Numbered from the stretch's first letter, positions 1 through 8,962 are shown. The stretch: DNA of 22,070 nucleotides from Coptodactyla brooksi (GCA_033557675.1 JAWQRM010000497.1:1-22070); one strand, 5' to 3'. A program made the numbers and translations. The notes: generated by a model from the sequence alone, not told the origin.

Positions 1-300
1 GTGAACAATACGCCGAATAGATTTCTTTTGACCTTCGGTTACTTCTTCGATAGTATTTTTACGGATCCTTATTTTAGGTGGCGAACTAAGAAATTATTAG
101 ATTTAATTTTATCTCCTTAATTATTCCCCAGATAGCTGTTTCAGAAATTCCTACTTTTTCTGCTGTCAAGTTCACACTTTGTGATTTTGAATTATTTTTC
201 AAATATCCAACAAGAACGTTCACGTTATATTATGTCATTTGATTTTGTGCTTTAGTAATACGTTTCCCTCTGCGGTTTTTAACAATACTGGACGGCCCTG
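1..300 (-). pseudogene. Decayed Tc1/mariner (IS630)-type transposase, N-terminal DNA-binding part
   Basis: Read on the minus strand, 292-233 gives a basic stretch ending GKRITKAQNQM. After an in-frame TAA there follows a helix-turn-helix-like segment (LTAEKVGISETAIWGIIKE, about 172-110). After a frame shift there is a basic linker (SPPKIRIRKN, then EGQKKSIRRIVH) that runs to the window edge. This order, with a TKAQ helix, a second HTH ending in a Trp/Ile recognition helix and then an R/K-rich linker before RRIVH, is typical of N-termini of insect Tc1/mariner-like transposases. At least one stop and one frameshift show it is dead. The DDE catalytic domain would lie off the left edge. The ORF that continues upstream to 418 adds a hydrophobic stretch I do not take as part of the protein. 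Family placement is from memory of such proteins, not a search. Confidence 0.5.
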
Positions 301-990
301 CCTTTGTGGGAACAGCCTTGTTAGCCAATATAAATAAACTAATAATAAAAATTAATGAAATTAATAAGATTAAAAGAAACTTGTGTAACCCAGCTCTTGC
401 AGACATAAACATCAACAAAAAAAGATCTAGTGCTAAGATTTGAAATTATCGATAGCCCTCCTGTTTGACAGTTTACGTTTGTGTAAACTTGCCGTCGGTT
501 TCAACCAATGGAGAGCCAGGAAAGAAGCTGCTTATTCCTTCAATGCTGTGTTCTTAACGTGAACAGACCATAGAAATGTATCCAATAATAGATTCTTGGA
601 TGCGTTTGAAAATTTAGAAATTGTCAAATATAGGAATAGACCTAATTAAGACAGAGGACTAATAGAGTTTAGCCCTCTACATACCATGATAAATTAGATA
701 TGGTCGAATTGAGGAAACGCTATACAGATTTGCAATTTGTAAAGCACACAGATTAGAGTTTCTACCTTCAACCTAGAAACGGGGACGGAAAACGCTGTAC
801 GGGGAGGAATTATGTTAATGGGAAGTGGGGATGAAGTTGTCTCTTATTAGTTGTGCAAAATCAGTTAACAAGCAATTGGATATCGCTGTTTTTAACGTAA
901 AGAGCATCATAAGTCAGTCAGTAGTTAGTCTTTCATCGGTCCTGATGATACATTGGTTAGCCAAGCGTACGTCGAGCATGAATTCATCAG
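301..990. other. No gene recognised
   Basis: This stretch probably includes the 5' flank of the transposase remnant on its left. A short palindrome lies near 471-490 (AGTTTAC ... GTAAACT). Two patches are less AT-rich than their surroundings (about 480-560 and 780-835), but neither holds a convincing reading frame or splice sites. Confidence 0.4.
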
Positions 991-1034
991 ATTTGGTGTA
1001 GTGGTAACTATTGTTTAACTTAGTTAAATAATGC

Positions 1035-1074
1035 CACCACTACAACAAAAAGTTTATTTTTTGTTGTAGTGGTG
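1035..1074. repeat. Perfect 17-bp inverted repeat within copy A
   Basis: Arms 1035-1051 and 1058-1074 (CACCACTACAACAAAAA and its exact reverse complement) are separated by a 6-base loop. It joins an inverted and a direct copy of the family module head to head. Confidence 0.85.
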
Positions 1075-1217
1075 ACATATTATTTCTCCAAAAAGTTTGT
1101 TCGCTTGACTCAATGAATGCTTTCAAGCATTTGCCTTCGTCGTTTTTGATGATGCCGACATGGTCGGCGAGAGATGCGTCAAGCAAATAAACCTTTCGGT
1201 TTCGGTGTAGTGGTGAC

Positions 1218-1305
1218 ATTGTTTAACTTTGTTACTAAGCCAAAGGTTCCAAAATCTACAACCCCATTGTTTAACTTTGCTACGAAGCCAAAAATTCCAA
1301 ACGCA
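1218..1305 (+). repeat. Tandem duplication, 48-bp period
   Basis: ATTGTTTAACTTTGYTACKA followed by AGCCAAARRTTCCAAA occurs at 1218 and again at 1266. The second unit is truncated and diverged at its right end. The unit is the distal part of the foldback family and recurs singly beside copy B. Confidence 0.7.
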
Positions 1306-1384
1306 CAACTTTAACAATATTTTTAGCTCTATATCAAGTTTTTCTGAAACTCTTAGAATCGCATTCGCAACAGTGTGATGTTTC

Positions 1385-1752
1385 CTTGGGTTGCTTGTTC
1401 AAATTTAACAGAAAATTTACAATACCATCTGCGTTATTATAAAAGTGACTGCTGAAGGAAAAATATTTTGTATTTTTCTTTCAGATAAATGCGGCCGAAT
1501 TTCACCATTGGCTTCTACAGTGTTCTCCTTTAGTTATTGAATACTTTGAAGATTGTTAGCGTAGACTTTTCCCTTCAAATAATTCGATAAGAAAAAGTCT
1601 AAGTATGTTAGAAAAAATTGACAGGGGAAACGTAAAAGTTCAATTGCCATGGACCGCACTGCTGAAACCACATGTTATCTGCGTTCATCAAACATATCTT
1701 ATCATTGCTTGATATCGCTCTCTAGTAACTGTGGCCGCATTGCCACTATTCC
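1385..1752 (-). pseudogene. Decayed Tc1/mariner-type transposase, C-terminal half
   Basis: Minus-strand reading shows, in order: NAATVTRERYQAM (about 1742-1704), then NADNMWFQQ (about 1685-1659), then after frameshift and stops a segment FLSNYLKGKVYANNLQSIQ (about 1603-1547), and LKENTVEANGEIRPHLSERK (about 1543-1484). This is the order of the catalytic and C-terminal part of insect Tc1/IS630-type transposases. In these, WFQQDGA carries the second catalytic Asp and a Y(L)K.KVY motif precedes a helical C-terminus. Here the residue after WFQQ is Cys (1656-1658), so the expected Asp is lost. Several stops and frame changes confirm a dead copy. It cannot be the continuation of the remnant at 1-300: both read leftwards, and that N-terminal piece lies downstream of this C-terminal piece, so they are separate insertions or rearranged. 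Confidence 0.65.
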
Positions 1753-2995
1753 AAGTTCAAAGTTTAAATAATAAAATAATTAATTATTAAAACTAATAAG
1801 TTTTAATAATGAAAACGACATCTGCTAAGTGACATTTTGCTCTTCAGCAAGGAACCATTCTTCTGCCAATGTTTTCAATCATCTTTTGAGGATTGCCGTC
1901 CAAGAATGAACAGACATTTTTAGTTGTTTCACAATTAAAAATGGCACACATCAAGAACAGTCCGCGTAGCTTATATTTTCATAAAATTTTATATCCGAGT
2001 AAGTTTAGCGTAAGTTTAGTATAATTGTGTTTGAAGTCATACCAACTAGTAACACTGACGACCCTTTTTGAGAAAGTTTACAATAACTTATTCCCTCTTG
2101 ATGCACTCTACTTGACCTCTGTAGTACAGTTGGAATTCTCTTTCCTTTCTAGTTCACAAGATACAGAGAAATCTATATTGAGAACTTGATGAATTGAATC
2201 ATGAAATTTGATGAATTGAATTTATTTTAGTCTAATTATCCTATTTTCCTATTTAAAAATGAATTTTGAATACAAGCTAATTACTATGTGATGAAAAGAA
2301 GGTTTTTTGCATTGCTGTATGTGGTAGTTTATTGAAAAAATAAATTATTTTTGAGAATGCATCTTGCAAATAAATACTTAAATTAAAATAGTTAGTTTGG
2401 GTATCTACATACCATTCTGAACTAAAAACTATAAGGATAAAATCTTACTAAATTTTACCATTTTTTGCGTTATATGTGTTATAAAAAGTAGATATACAAC
2501 TGTATAGGGTGTAAACTAAAATAACCATAAAATCTATTTACGCTATAACATGAAAAGAGTCCTCATCAACCTATGATCCAACATGCTTATTTTTCAAAGG
2601 TATTGATTTTCAAAAGAGTCCAGATTAAACGCCCCTGTGTCTTTAAAAATAGGCAATTTCGGACATACTCGTATATTTATATGAAAAAATACTGCTTCGA
2701 AAATTTTTGTACAACCATTTTATCTTTGTCTGTAGTTTCAATGCTCTGTATATTGAAAAAAATGTGCAATTTAGAATATATGTTCAACCTAGGAAATTGT
2801 TTTGTAATCGGTCAATTGATGGCATAAATGCGATAAGATTTATTAAGATTGATAGCTCCTTGAAATCAACTTATTTATATATTTTATTTTCTATTCTGAT
2901 CTATACACAACAAAATATATTCAAATTGATAACACAAAGATCTGTTGTCAAATTTTAAAAGAAAGACGAATATTTCTTATGAATAAATAACTTAC
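1753..2995. other. AT-rich intergenic or intronic DNA
   Basis: I see no domain, RNA gene or repeat I can name. The open frames at 2573-2958 (+) have the Phe/Ile/Asn/Lys-rich composition expected from AT-rich noncoding DNA and overlap each other in two frames, so I do not call them genes. Confidence 0.4.
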
Positions 2996-3106
2996 CGATA
3001 TAACCTAGCAACATACCATCATTGACTAATACAATATACGGCTCCCCGATTGTTTTTCTTCCAAGGGTTTTGCTATGCTTAATTATTTCGTTGTAGAAGC
3101 AAATTC
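2996..3106 (-). CDS. Candidate internal coding exon, unknown protein
   Basis: On the minus strand a pyrimidine-rich acceptor (TTTTACTTTTTAG) precedes 111 nt that end at a near-consensus donor (TATCG|GTAAGTT). The exon enters after one codon base and leaves with one codon base (phase 1 on both sides), so it is symmetric. It encodes 36 uninterrupted codons: ICFYNEIIKHSKTLGR, then KTIGEPYIVLVNDGMLLGYI. The other two frames contain stops. Composition is less AT-biased than the surroundings. I do not recognise the family. It fits in phase with the signal-peptide-like exon at 9092-9137 on the same strand, but intervening exons cannot be excluded. It could also be a chance frame or part of a repeat, since a repeat copy lies directly upstream. 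Confidence 0.35.
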
Positions 3107-3180
3107 CTAAAAAGTAAAAGTAAGTACTTTTTTGAAACTGTGTTCAGACAAAACAAGTGCCCCATCGTTTCGTTGTATTT

Positions 3181-3271
3181 TTTCTAAAGTTAAGCAATTG
3201 TTACCACTTTGCTAAACCACGTTTCGCTGGCCATGTCAGCATCATCTGGAGCGACCAAAGGCAAAAAATCC
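3181..3271 (-). repeat. Foldback repeat family, copy C (single arm)
   Basis: The minus strand reads GATGATGCTGACATGGCCAG, then CGAAACGTGGTTTAGC, then AAAGTGGTAACAATTGCTTA. These align by eye with copy A at 1148-1172 and 1199-1230. Translation gives DDADMASETWFSKVVTIA, preceded after one frame change by GFFAF, parallel to FAFVVFDDADMVGE in copy A. No inverted arm is present here. There are splice-like borders (TTTTAG and GTG|GTAACA), but the match to the other copies makes a repeat the better explanation. Confidence 0.5.
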
Positions 3272-4753
3272 CCTAAAATGATATGCGTGATTGTTGGGTT
3301 TATTGCGAGGTTCATCAGTGTGTAGTATTAATACGTCGGTAATTGTTAATATCTATTTGTTTATCGTCAAAAACCTATTGATTTTTATCCATCCGGCATT
3401 GAAAATTTGCACACTAGATGGCAAAAGATTGTTGATAATGGCGGTAATTACATCATTGATTAAAAATAAAAACTTGTTGAACGTTTATTTGCTTAAATTT
3501 AATATAAAAAACGACATTGTTTTCCGGCCCCTCCAATAAAATCAACCATGTTGGTCTGTATGCAGCCAATGCAAAACAATCGTTATCTAATCTGATAAAT
3601 TTATTTTCAAAAATATTTTATTAGTAATCATCGAAAATAAATCGTAAAATTACTTCAATTAATACAATTTTTACGATCGATCATATAAAGCGCATAGTAT
3701 AAATAATAAAATTATGATACAAGGAATCCTATTTCATACTGAACTACAGATTTTAGACTTTCATATGATTACTATGTCAACGTCAGAAAGTTATAAATAT
3801 ATACTTTTGTTTAGTCAATATCAATAATTTTGTATTTAAGTTAATAGATATTTGTTTTTTATATTTCTTTTGTGGTACCTAATTAATGTTGTACAAATGT
3901 TTATAAGCATATTACCGACAATAATTGTGCTTTAATTTTGTTATGTAATTACCAGATTTCCCAGAGTTTGGTTGAATTAGAGTCAATTAAGTTTTGTTTA
4001 ACAACTAAAATAAACATTATCATTCTACACTGAAACTAAATTTAGACTAATGCAACAGAACAATACTAAATTTAGAAATTTGTAAGTTTTGTAATCTAAG
4101 TATGGCATACTTAGATTAACATAATTATTATTATAATGTGGTTTTAAAACGGGGGAATGATTTTATTGTTCATAATATCTTCAGTTTTCTTATTAGATTT
4201 TTCCTCTCAGTGGGAAATATCTGCACACATTATTACTATACAAACATTACTATAAAACAGGTTGTGTGCAAATAAATTCCGACATGAGCGTTATTAGGAG
4301 TGTATTCTTCGGGTGAATTTTTGGCATTCCACAAAGTCTTCTTTGGTTTCCATAAAATGTTTACTTGTTTAAATATAACACTTTTTTTCTATGTATCGGA
4401 TATATTTTTTGCAAGTGTATATGTTTTAATGGTTATAAGTTGTATAATACGCCTTAAGAGAGTTATTCGAAGGTTTAATGTTATATTAGACTGCGATTTA
4501 GTGCAGTAAATTTTTAGCAGCAGAAAAGTGTAACATCATTGTGTTTTTCTATCCAATTTTTTTTTAAAACTGCAGATTTACTGGTTAGTGATGAACAATT
4601 ATTGTTTTTGTAGCATTTTTATAATTTTATTAAAATTGTAGGGGTTTTAGAAAAAGAGTAACAGATGTTGCTACATGCTATTTCATAAATGAAACCACAA
4701 GAAGGATAATAAGAAAAAAAATGCATTAGAAAAGGTGTAGCGGCTGATCTTCT
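3272..4753. other. AT-rich DNA without recognisable genes
   Basis: Open frames at 3291-3539 and 4300-4509 have AT-noncoding composition and no domain. The only structured element I see is the palindrome at 4092-4118. No left terminal repeat for the Tigger-like element that follows could be found here. Confidence 0.4.
4092..4118. repeat. 27-bp palindrome, 13-bp arms
   Basis: TAATCTAAGTATG is followed after one base by its exact reverse complement CATACTTAGATTA. Confidence 0.8.
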
Positions 4754-5368
4754 ATGAATATGAGCAGAGCTTCATACGTAAAAGATGTTGCAATGGAAAA
4801 TATGGAAAAAGCATTAATGATATGGCTAGAAGACACCGTTGAAAATCATATTCCAATTGATACCAATACAATTATAAATAAGGGTTTGAAGATTTATGAA
4901 AAAATTAAAAATCAGTTATCCATCTACTTCTTCAGCTGAAAAAACTGTATTTTTCTGCAAACCATGGTTGGTTTGAAAGATTTAAACAAAGACATTCCTT
5001 ACTTAATCTAAGATTGCCAAGTAAACAAGCATCTACTGATTCAGATACAGCGAAACAATATCCGGCAAAATCTGCTGAAATTATAGCCGTTAATTCTTCC
5101 ACTCCTGACCAGGACTTCAGTGCTGATGAGTTCGGGTTTAATAAATTTTGAATGTTCAATATGCGTACTTTTAATATCAATATGTTGTTGTAAGGAAAAA
5201 TAGTTAGAACATTCTTATAAAAATATCCGAAAATCACGATCTGAAATTGTTTCTAATTCATCTAACATCGAACTTGAACCGCATCAGGTACTATCGAGTG
5301 ATGAAAGTGACATAATATCAATCAGGAAGAAAAGATTAGTAGTCTACGAAAGTGATAACAGTAACTAA
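4754..5368 (+). pseudogene. Tigger/pogo-type transposase remnant with internal deletion
   Basis: The first open block (4754-4919) encodes a CENP-B-type helix-turn-helix start: ENMEKALMIWLED, then IPIDTNTIINKGLKIYEKIK. After a frameshift (about 4920-4968) a second block (4960-5148) reads WFERFKQRHSLLNLRLPSKQ, then STDSDTAKQYPAKSAEIIA and TPDQDFSADEFGF. This is the hallmark of Tigger/jerky/pogo transposases, where WF.RFK closes the CENPB domain and the DQ.FNADETG-like motif opens the DDE domain. Here the motif is degraded (DFSADEFGF). A separate frame at 5252-5368 then gives an acidic and basic C-terminus (SSDESDIISIRKKRLVVYES, then DNSN and stop) typical of the end of such proteins. Most of the DDE domain between is missing, so this is an internally deleted, frameshifted copy. 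Confidence 0.7.
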
Positions 5369-5550
5369 AAGTTTGGTAAAATTTTTTAATTTATATTTCT
5401 TGTTTCTGTATGTAAAATGAATAACATACATATACCTTTATATTTCTATTATTTTATGAATAGAACGTTATTTTTATGTTTTTTAAGATATGTTTAATTT
5501 CATTTTACGTTGAAATAAATGACTAAATTATGCATATTTTAGTTTGTTTT

Positions 5551-5603
5551 CAATTTACACGGTTTTTTAAGGAATCTTCCGTGTAAATTGGGGGATAGGT
5601 GTA
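5551..5603. repeat. Right terminal repeat of the Tigger-like element
   Basis: CAATTTACACGG (5551-5562) and its exact complement CCGTGTAAATTG (5579-5590) form a subterminal hairpin. It is followed by GGGGATAGGTG and then TA at 5602-5603, a plausible TA target site. On the other strand the terminus would start CACCTATCCCCCAATTTACA. The matching left end was not found. Confidence 0.55.
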
Positions 5604-6087
5604 TTTGAGTATATGTTAACACTTCTGAACACTGTGGCACTCCAAAGTATACCTTATTTCACTTGAGTAACATTTTAGATTGTTTGCTGTAGTACGCAAA
5701 GAAGTTTATAAAATGTCGTTGGGGTAAATAAAACCATGTGCATAAGTTTGCTCTACTGTAATGAATATCTATAAGTTTTAGCACTGATTTACTTATTATT
5801 ATGTAATAAAATCTTGATTATATTTTTTAATTGACAATAAAATTTGGTTGGTATTTTCTTAAAATCCTATTCCATTTATAATAACCTGAATCAAACAAAC
5901 AATGCATAATAAATTAACAATAATTTAATGCGGTAATTGTAATAGTTCTAGAGAAATTGTTTTCAATCATTATAATTGATAAAAATATTACTAGGATGTC
6001 CTCTTACACACACATTATATGAAATCAGTACCTTATTTATATACAAATTGGTGTGGATATTTTCTAATTATTCTCTAAATTCCCTAG
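5604..6087 (+). other. Intron upstream of the LDLRAD4-like terminal exon
   Basis: AT-rich DNA ending in a pyrimidine-containing acceptor (TTCTCTAAATTCCCTAG). No preceding exon of the gene is recognisable in the window, so the intron probably extends beyond the left edge and would contain all the transposon remnants before it. Confidence 0.5.
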
Positions 6088-6624
6088 GAGTCTGAAATCT
6101 ACCAGAAATGCATCAAACCACCTCCGAATCGCACAGTATTGGAATCCGAATCGCCACCCCCTTACCGATCGAGTTCAGTGGGCCTCCTGGGATCGTTCAG
6201 CGGGAGCAGTTCCAGTAGCGGGGACTGGTCATCCTCGACAACGGGCAACGCGCCGCTGGTCGTTCGATGCCACTCCATGTCCTCGTCAACGGGCAGTTCT
6301 TCAAAGAGGGTCGACACCAGTTCATCGGCGTCGTCGTCGGCCAATCAAAAGACTGACTTCCTCCAGCGGACCGTGAAGAGGTTCACGGGAGGCAAAAAGA
6401 CTTCTTCCGCTACTATTGCGGTCGCGCATCATCAGCACCAGCAACAAACGACCATCCCGCAGCAAATGAACGTGCCGGTGGTGATAGTTCCGATAAGACG
6501 AAACGATCAGAACTCCCCTTCGACTAACAATAACCCATCTAGTAGTTCACCTTCTTCTTCGGCGGCTGCGACGGCGACCACGGCGACAAACTTCTCATCG
6601 AACCGTCCGAAGCCTAGTGTCTGA
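6088..6624 (+). CDS. Terminal exon of an LDLRAD4/PMEPA1-like protein (cytoplasmic tail)
   Basis: The exon starts after the acceptor AG at 6086-6087 and gives 178 codons to TGA. It begins ESEIYQKCIKPPPNRTVLES, then ESPPPYRSSS. PPNR (exon residues 12-15) matches the SMAD-interaction motif of vertebrate LDLRAD4 (C18orf1) and PMEPA1. PPPY (23-26) is a PPxY site that binds WW domains of NEDD4-family ligases. Further on are Ser-rich low-complexity tracts, a basic segment (FLQRTVKRFTGGKK, about 90-103), a His/Gln patch (HHQHQQQ) and VVIVPIRRND, which resembles the IVPIKGKD-like end of LDLRAD4. In vertebrates these type I membrane proteins sit on endosomes, bind SMAD2/3 and damp TGF-beta signalling. 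The same role here is inference. The LDL-receptor class A and membrane-spanning parts would be in upstream exons outside the window. The exon is much more GC-rich than its flanks, supporting real coding sequence. Confidence 0.75.
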   Translation, partial: ESEIYQKCIKPPPNRTVLESESPPPYRSSSVGLLGSFSGSSSSSGDWSSSTTGNAPLVVRCHSMSSSTGSSSKRVDTSSSASSSANQKTDFLQRTVKRFTGGKKTSSATIAVAHHQHQQQTTIPQQMNVPVVIVPIRRNDQNSPSTNNNPSSSSPSSSAAATATTATNFSSNRPKPSV

Positions 6625-6670
6625 CCAATCGTTTCGACTGCTAGGTGACCATTGTGAAAATGTAATTTAA

Positions 6671-6688
6671 AATAAACGAGGGAATAAA
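6671..6688 (+). promoter_or_regulatory. Candidate polyadenylation signals
   Basis: Two AATAAA hexamers at 6671-6676 and 6683-6688 lie about 50-60 bases after the stop codon of the terminal exon. Further AATAAA-like motifs near 6980-7000 mean the real 3' end could be later. Confidence 0.4.
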
Positions 6689-7498
6689 ACGAATAGCAAA
6701 CAGAAATGTTGCGATATAGAAAAGGGCATCGATGGCACATTATTGATGATAAATAGTTAGTTATGTTTCCCGAGCAAAAAGATATGTTTCTTTGCGCTCG
6801 TGATTCTCGTATTCTATTGTTTTTCTATGACTTGCAAGGGGAGTTTTTTTCACTGCTTTCCAACCAGACGGAATTTCAACAATTTTTCTTTTAGTACCAA
6901 ACAATAACGAAACTATTTTCTTCTCTATCTTAAATATATTTAAGATTTTTGATCATTTATTATTCATTTGAGGGTATAATAAAAATCAGAAATAAAATAT
7001 ATTACCCTAGACAATTTATTGATGTTTTTGAATTTTATGAAGTTTCTTTATAATACGCACCTTCTTAAGTTTTCTTATTGGTTAAATTAGTAATACGTTA
7101 CTTTAAAACTTCTTAGTTTGTTCAAAGATGTTAGTTACTTTAATACGTATATAATGAAATATCTAAGTTTAGAAAGTTTTAGGAAGCAACTTATTTTGGT
7201 ATTATAAAATTAGTTTTATGTATTTCATTTATGCACCTATTACTGGATATGTGTTGCAGGTAAATGATAAATAGTTCTTTTATGAAATTTTGTACAGTTT
7301 GAACACATATTCTGAAAATTATTTGACTATGTTCCAATCACATTCATTTCATGCATTGTTTGCAGTCATGTTTTTTTGTTGTTTTATATCCTCTATACAT
7401 CGCCTACTATTATCTTCCCGAATCAAAATGCCGATTTATTAATTGACTGGCCATCATCAAATTTTTCAAAATTTCGACCCTCGTTAGGTGCTTGATAA
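6689..7498. other. Possible long 3' UTR, then AT-rich intergenic DNA
   Basis: The first part (to about 7000) could still be 3' untranslated sequence of the LDLRAD4-like gene. No gene, RNA or repeat was recognised up to the mariner terminus. Confidence 0.35.
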
Positions 7499-7984
7499 TT
7501 ATAAGGTTCATTCAATAAACAATGAGCCGTAGCCTGTTACGCAGAATCAGTAACTTTAAAACTGCTAACGATATGTAGAAACTATTCCGTACGCGTTATT
7601 GACGCAAGAGGCCGTGTGTGTAGCGGCTTGTGGCGAGCCTCCATGCAGCAAATTCCGTCTAAGATCAGCTAGTCAAATTTAAGTGGGAAGTCCTAAACCA
7701 TCCCCCTTACAGTCCTGACCTGTCTCCCTGCGATTTTCATCTGTTTGGAGAACTCAAAAAACATTTATGTGGAAGAAGATTTCAGTCGGACGATGAAGTG
7801 CAGGAGGAGGTTCGAAATTGGTTCATGCAGCAATCGAAGACTTTGTATGAGAGGGGAATATCCCACCTAGTTTCACAGTGAAATAAATTGACCTAAAAAT
7901 CTTCAAGGTCAATATTTTTGAATAAAAAGAGCTGCTGTTGTTACAGGTGAATATGCCTCGTTATTTATTGAATGAACCTTATAA
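7499..7984 (+). mobile_element. Deleted mariner element with both terminal inverted repeats
   Basis: The left end 7499-7526 (TTATAAGGTTCATTCAATAA ...) and right end 7957-7984 are inverted copies, identical over the first 21 bases and differing at two positions over 28. TTATAA at each end leaves TA target duplications ambiguous by one dinucleotide. The element is about 485 bp, against roughly 1.3 kb for a complete mariner, so the 5' two-thirds of the transposase region is gone. Confidence 0.75.
7551..7881 (+). pseudogene. Mariner transposase C-terminal remnant
   Basis: After a decayed upstream part with several stops (to about 7665), the reading DQLVKFKWEVLNHPPYSPDL, then SPCDFHLFGELKKHLCGR and SDDEVQEEVRNWF is the conserved end of mariner transposases, including the third catalytic Asp in the CDFHLF motif. 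Immediately before it, ASLHAANSV appears where families have LLHDNARPHAANSV-like sequence: the segment with the second catalytic Asp has been removed. Stops at TAA (about 7659-7661) and in the C-terminus (LVSQ then TGA) show a dead gene. Confidence 0.75.
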
Positions 7985-8878
7985 GATATATGTAGAAGAT
8001 TACCTTATTCATGTCCGATGGTGTGAATTACGGGCTATCAATTGCTTATTAATTAACCGACCCTACCAACCCCTCGTTTTGTTGATAACAAGTGGGCATC
8101 TCAGATTTAGATTTAGTTCCTGTCGAACGATCAATATTGTCATTGTGATCACGTCTTATCTTATTGACAATAAAAATAAGATAAGACGTGAACTAACTCT
8201 CTGTGGTGAAACCTCTTCTTAAGATTCAGGCCTCCAATCGAACTATAAGTGTTAAAACACTCTTTTTAATTTATACATACAATATACATTAGCGTCAAGA
8301 AGAAAAAATATCTTCATAGCACGCTTAGCAGGTTTGCTTGGTATACATTGTTTAAACCCCGTGTTCCATGAAAAGCACAATCGTTTAAACATGTTGTCTA
8401 TGGTAGTGTACTCGCTTGATAATATATAATTCTCTTTACATTTTCTCACAAACAAACATTATGCGAATTGGTGCTTTCTCCAATGTTTATCCAAAGCTCA
8501 TCATCTCTTCTCCGTTGTTTCAAAATTATTAAATTGCCAACAATACAACAGAGACAGAAATCTTTTGTCAGACATTGTTAACTAAAATATTTTAATTCCA
8601 ATGTCATCTCTATCCCACAATTGAAATAAAATAATGCATGAGCTTTAACATTATCAGTTAATTCGGGATTCTTATCGTAAACGTAATTTCGCCTCGATTT
8701 TGTTATATATCAATTAGTATTTTTGACAATTATGCTTATCACGTCCTCACTTAGTTTCAGTATACAATCACGCTTTTACAATATTTGGAGTAGAAACCAA
8801 ACTTTTAAAAACAAAATTTTCGTCTCGCATTGTCTTGTTTTGAGAACCACTGTATTTTCTTATCAATATGGGTATTTG
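7985..8878. other. AT-rich DNA with one strong hairpin
   Basis: Apart from the inverted repeat at 8150-8190 I see no supported feature. The open frames that start in the mariner right end (7938-8222) and at 8252-8455 (-) lack domains or codon bias. Confidence 0.4.
8135..8190. repeat. 16-bp perfect inverted repeat with a competing inner pair
   Basis: Arms CACGTCTTATCTTATT (8150-8165) and its exact complement (8175-8190) flank a 9-base loop. TATTGTCA (8135-8142) can also pair with TGACAATA (8165-8172), which overlaps the loop. Confidence 0.8.
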
Positions 8879-8962
8879 TCAATTCAGTTTCTTGTCCCGT
8901 GTAAGTGATTGCAGTAGCTTGTTAATTAATCTATCATTTTCTATTCCATCCGGAAAATAAAT
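8879..8962 (-). CDS. Possible second exon after the signal-peptide exon (phase mismatch)
   Basis: On the minus strand a good acceptor (CCAATATTTCCTTTTCAG) is followed by 27 open codons and a stop: IYFPDGIENDRLIN, then KLLQSLTRDKKLN. The open frame needs a phase-0 junction, while the upstream exon at 9092-9137 ends in phase 1; joined in phase, the product stops after a few codons. It may therefore be unrelated, belong to a different first exon, or the pair may be non-functional. I do not recognise the peptide. Confidence 0.15.
   Translation of the reverse strand: MYFPDGIENDRLINKLLQSLTRDKKLN

Larger units (their letters stand above)
991..1305 (+). repeat. Foldback repeat family, copy A (composite)
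   Basis: The module GGTGTAGTGGTGACATTGTT recurs in diverged form at about 993-1022 (+), 1026-1052 (inverted), 1057-1085 (+) and 1199-1235 (+). The interior (1130-1190) reads FAFVVFDDADMVGERCVKQ on the + strand. It matches copies at 3181-3271 (minus strand) and 21209-21353 (interior on the minus strand) by eye, including the shared core GATGATGCYGACATGGYC. The tail CTAAGCCAAAGGTTCCA at 1236-1252 also recurs to the right of copy B (about 21358-21376). Terminal boundaries and target-site duplication are not clear. It may be a non-autonomous mobile element or an expanded retro-pseudogene. Confidence 0.55.

Noticed and set aside
2573..2958. Two overlapping + frames of 83-84 codons
   Set aside because: Composition is that of translated AT-rich DNA, two frames overlap, and no domain, splice site or start context supports them.
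3181..3278. Minus-strand exon encoding DFLPLVAPDDADMASETW
   Set aside because: It looked like a clean exon with acceptor and donor, but it matches the foldback repeat copies at 1148-1230 and 21250-21340, so it is treated as repeat sequence.
6162..6740. Minus-strand frames opposite the LDLRAD4-like exon
   Set aside because: They are shadows of the Ser-rich coding strand, which has the recognisable motifs and splice acceptor.
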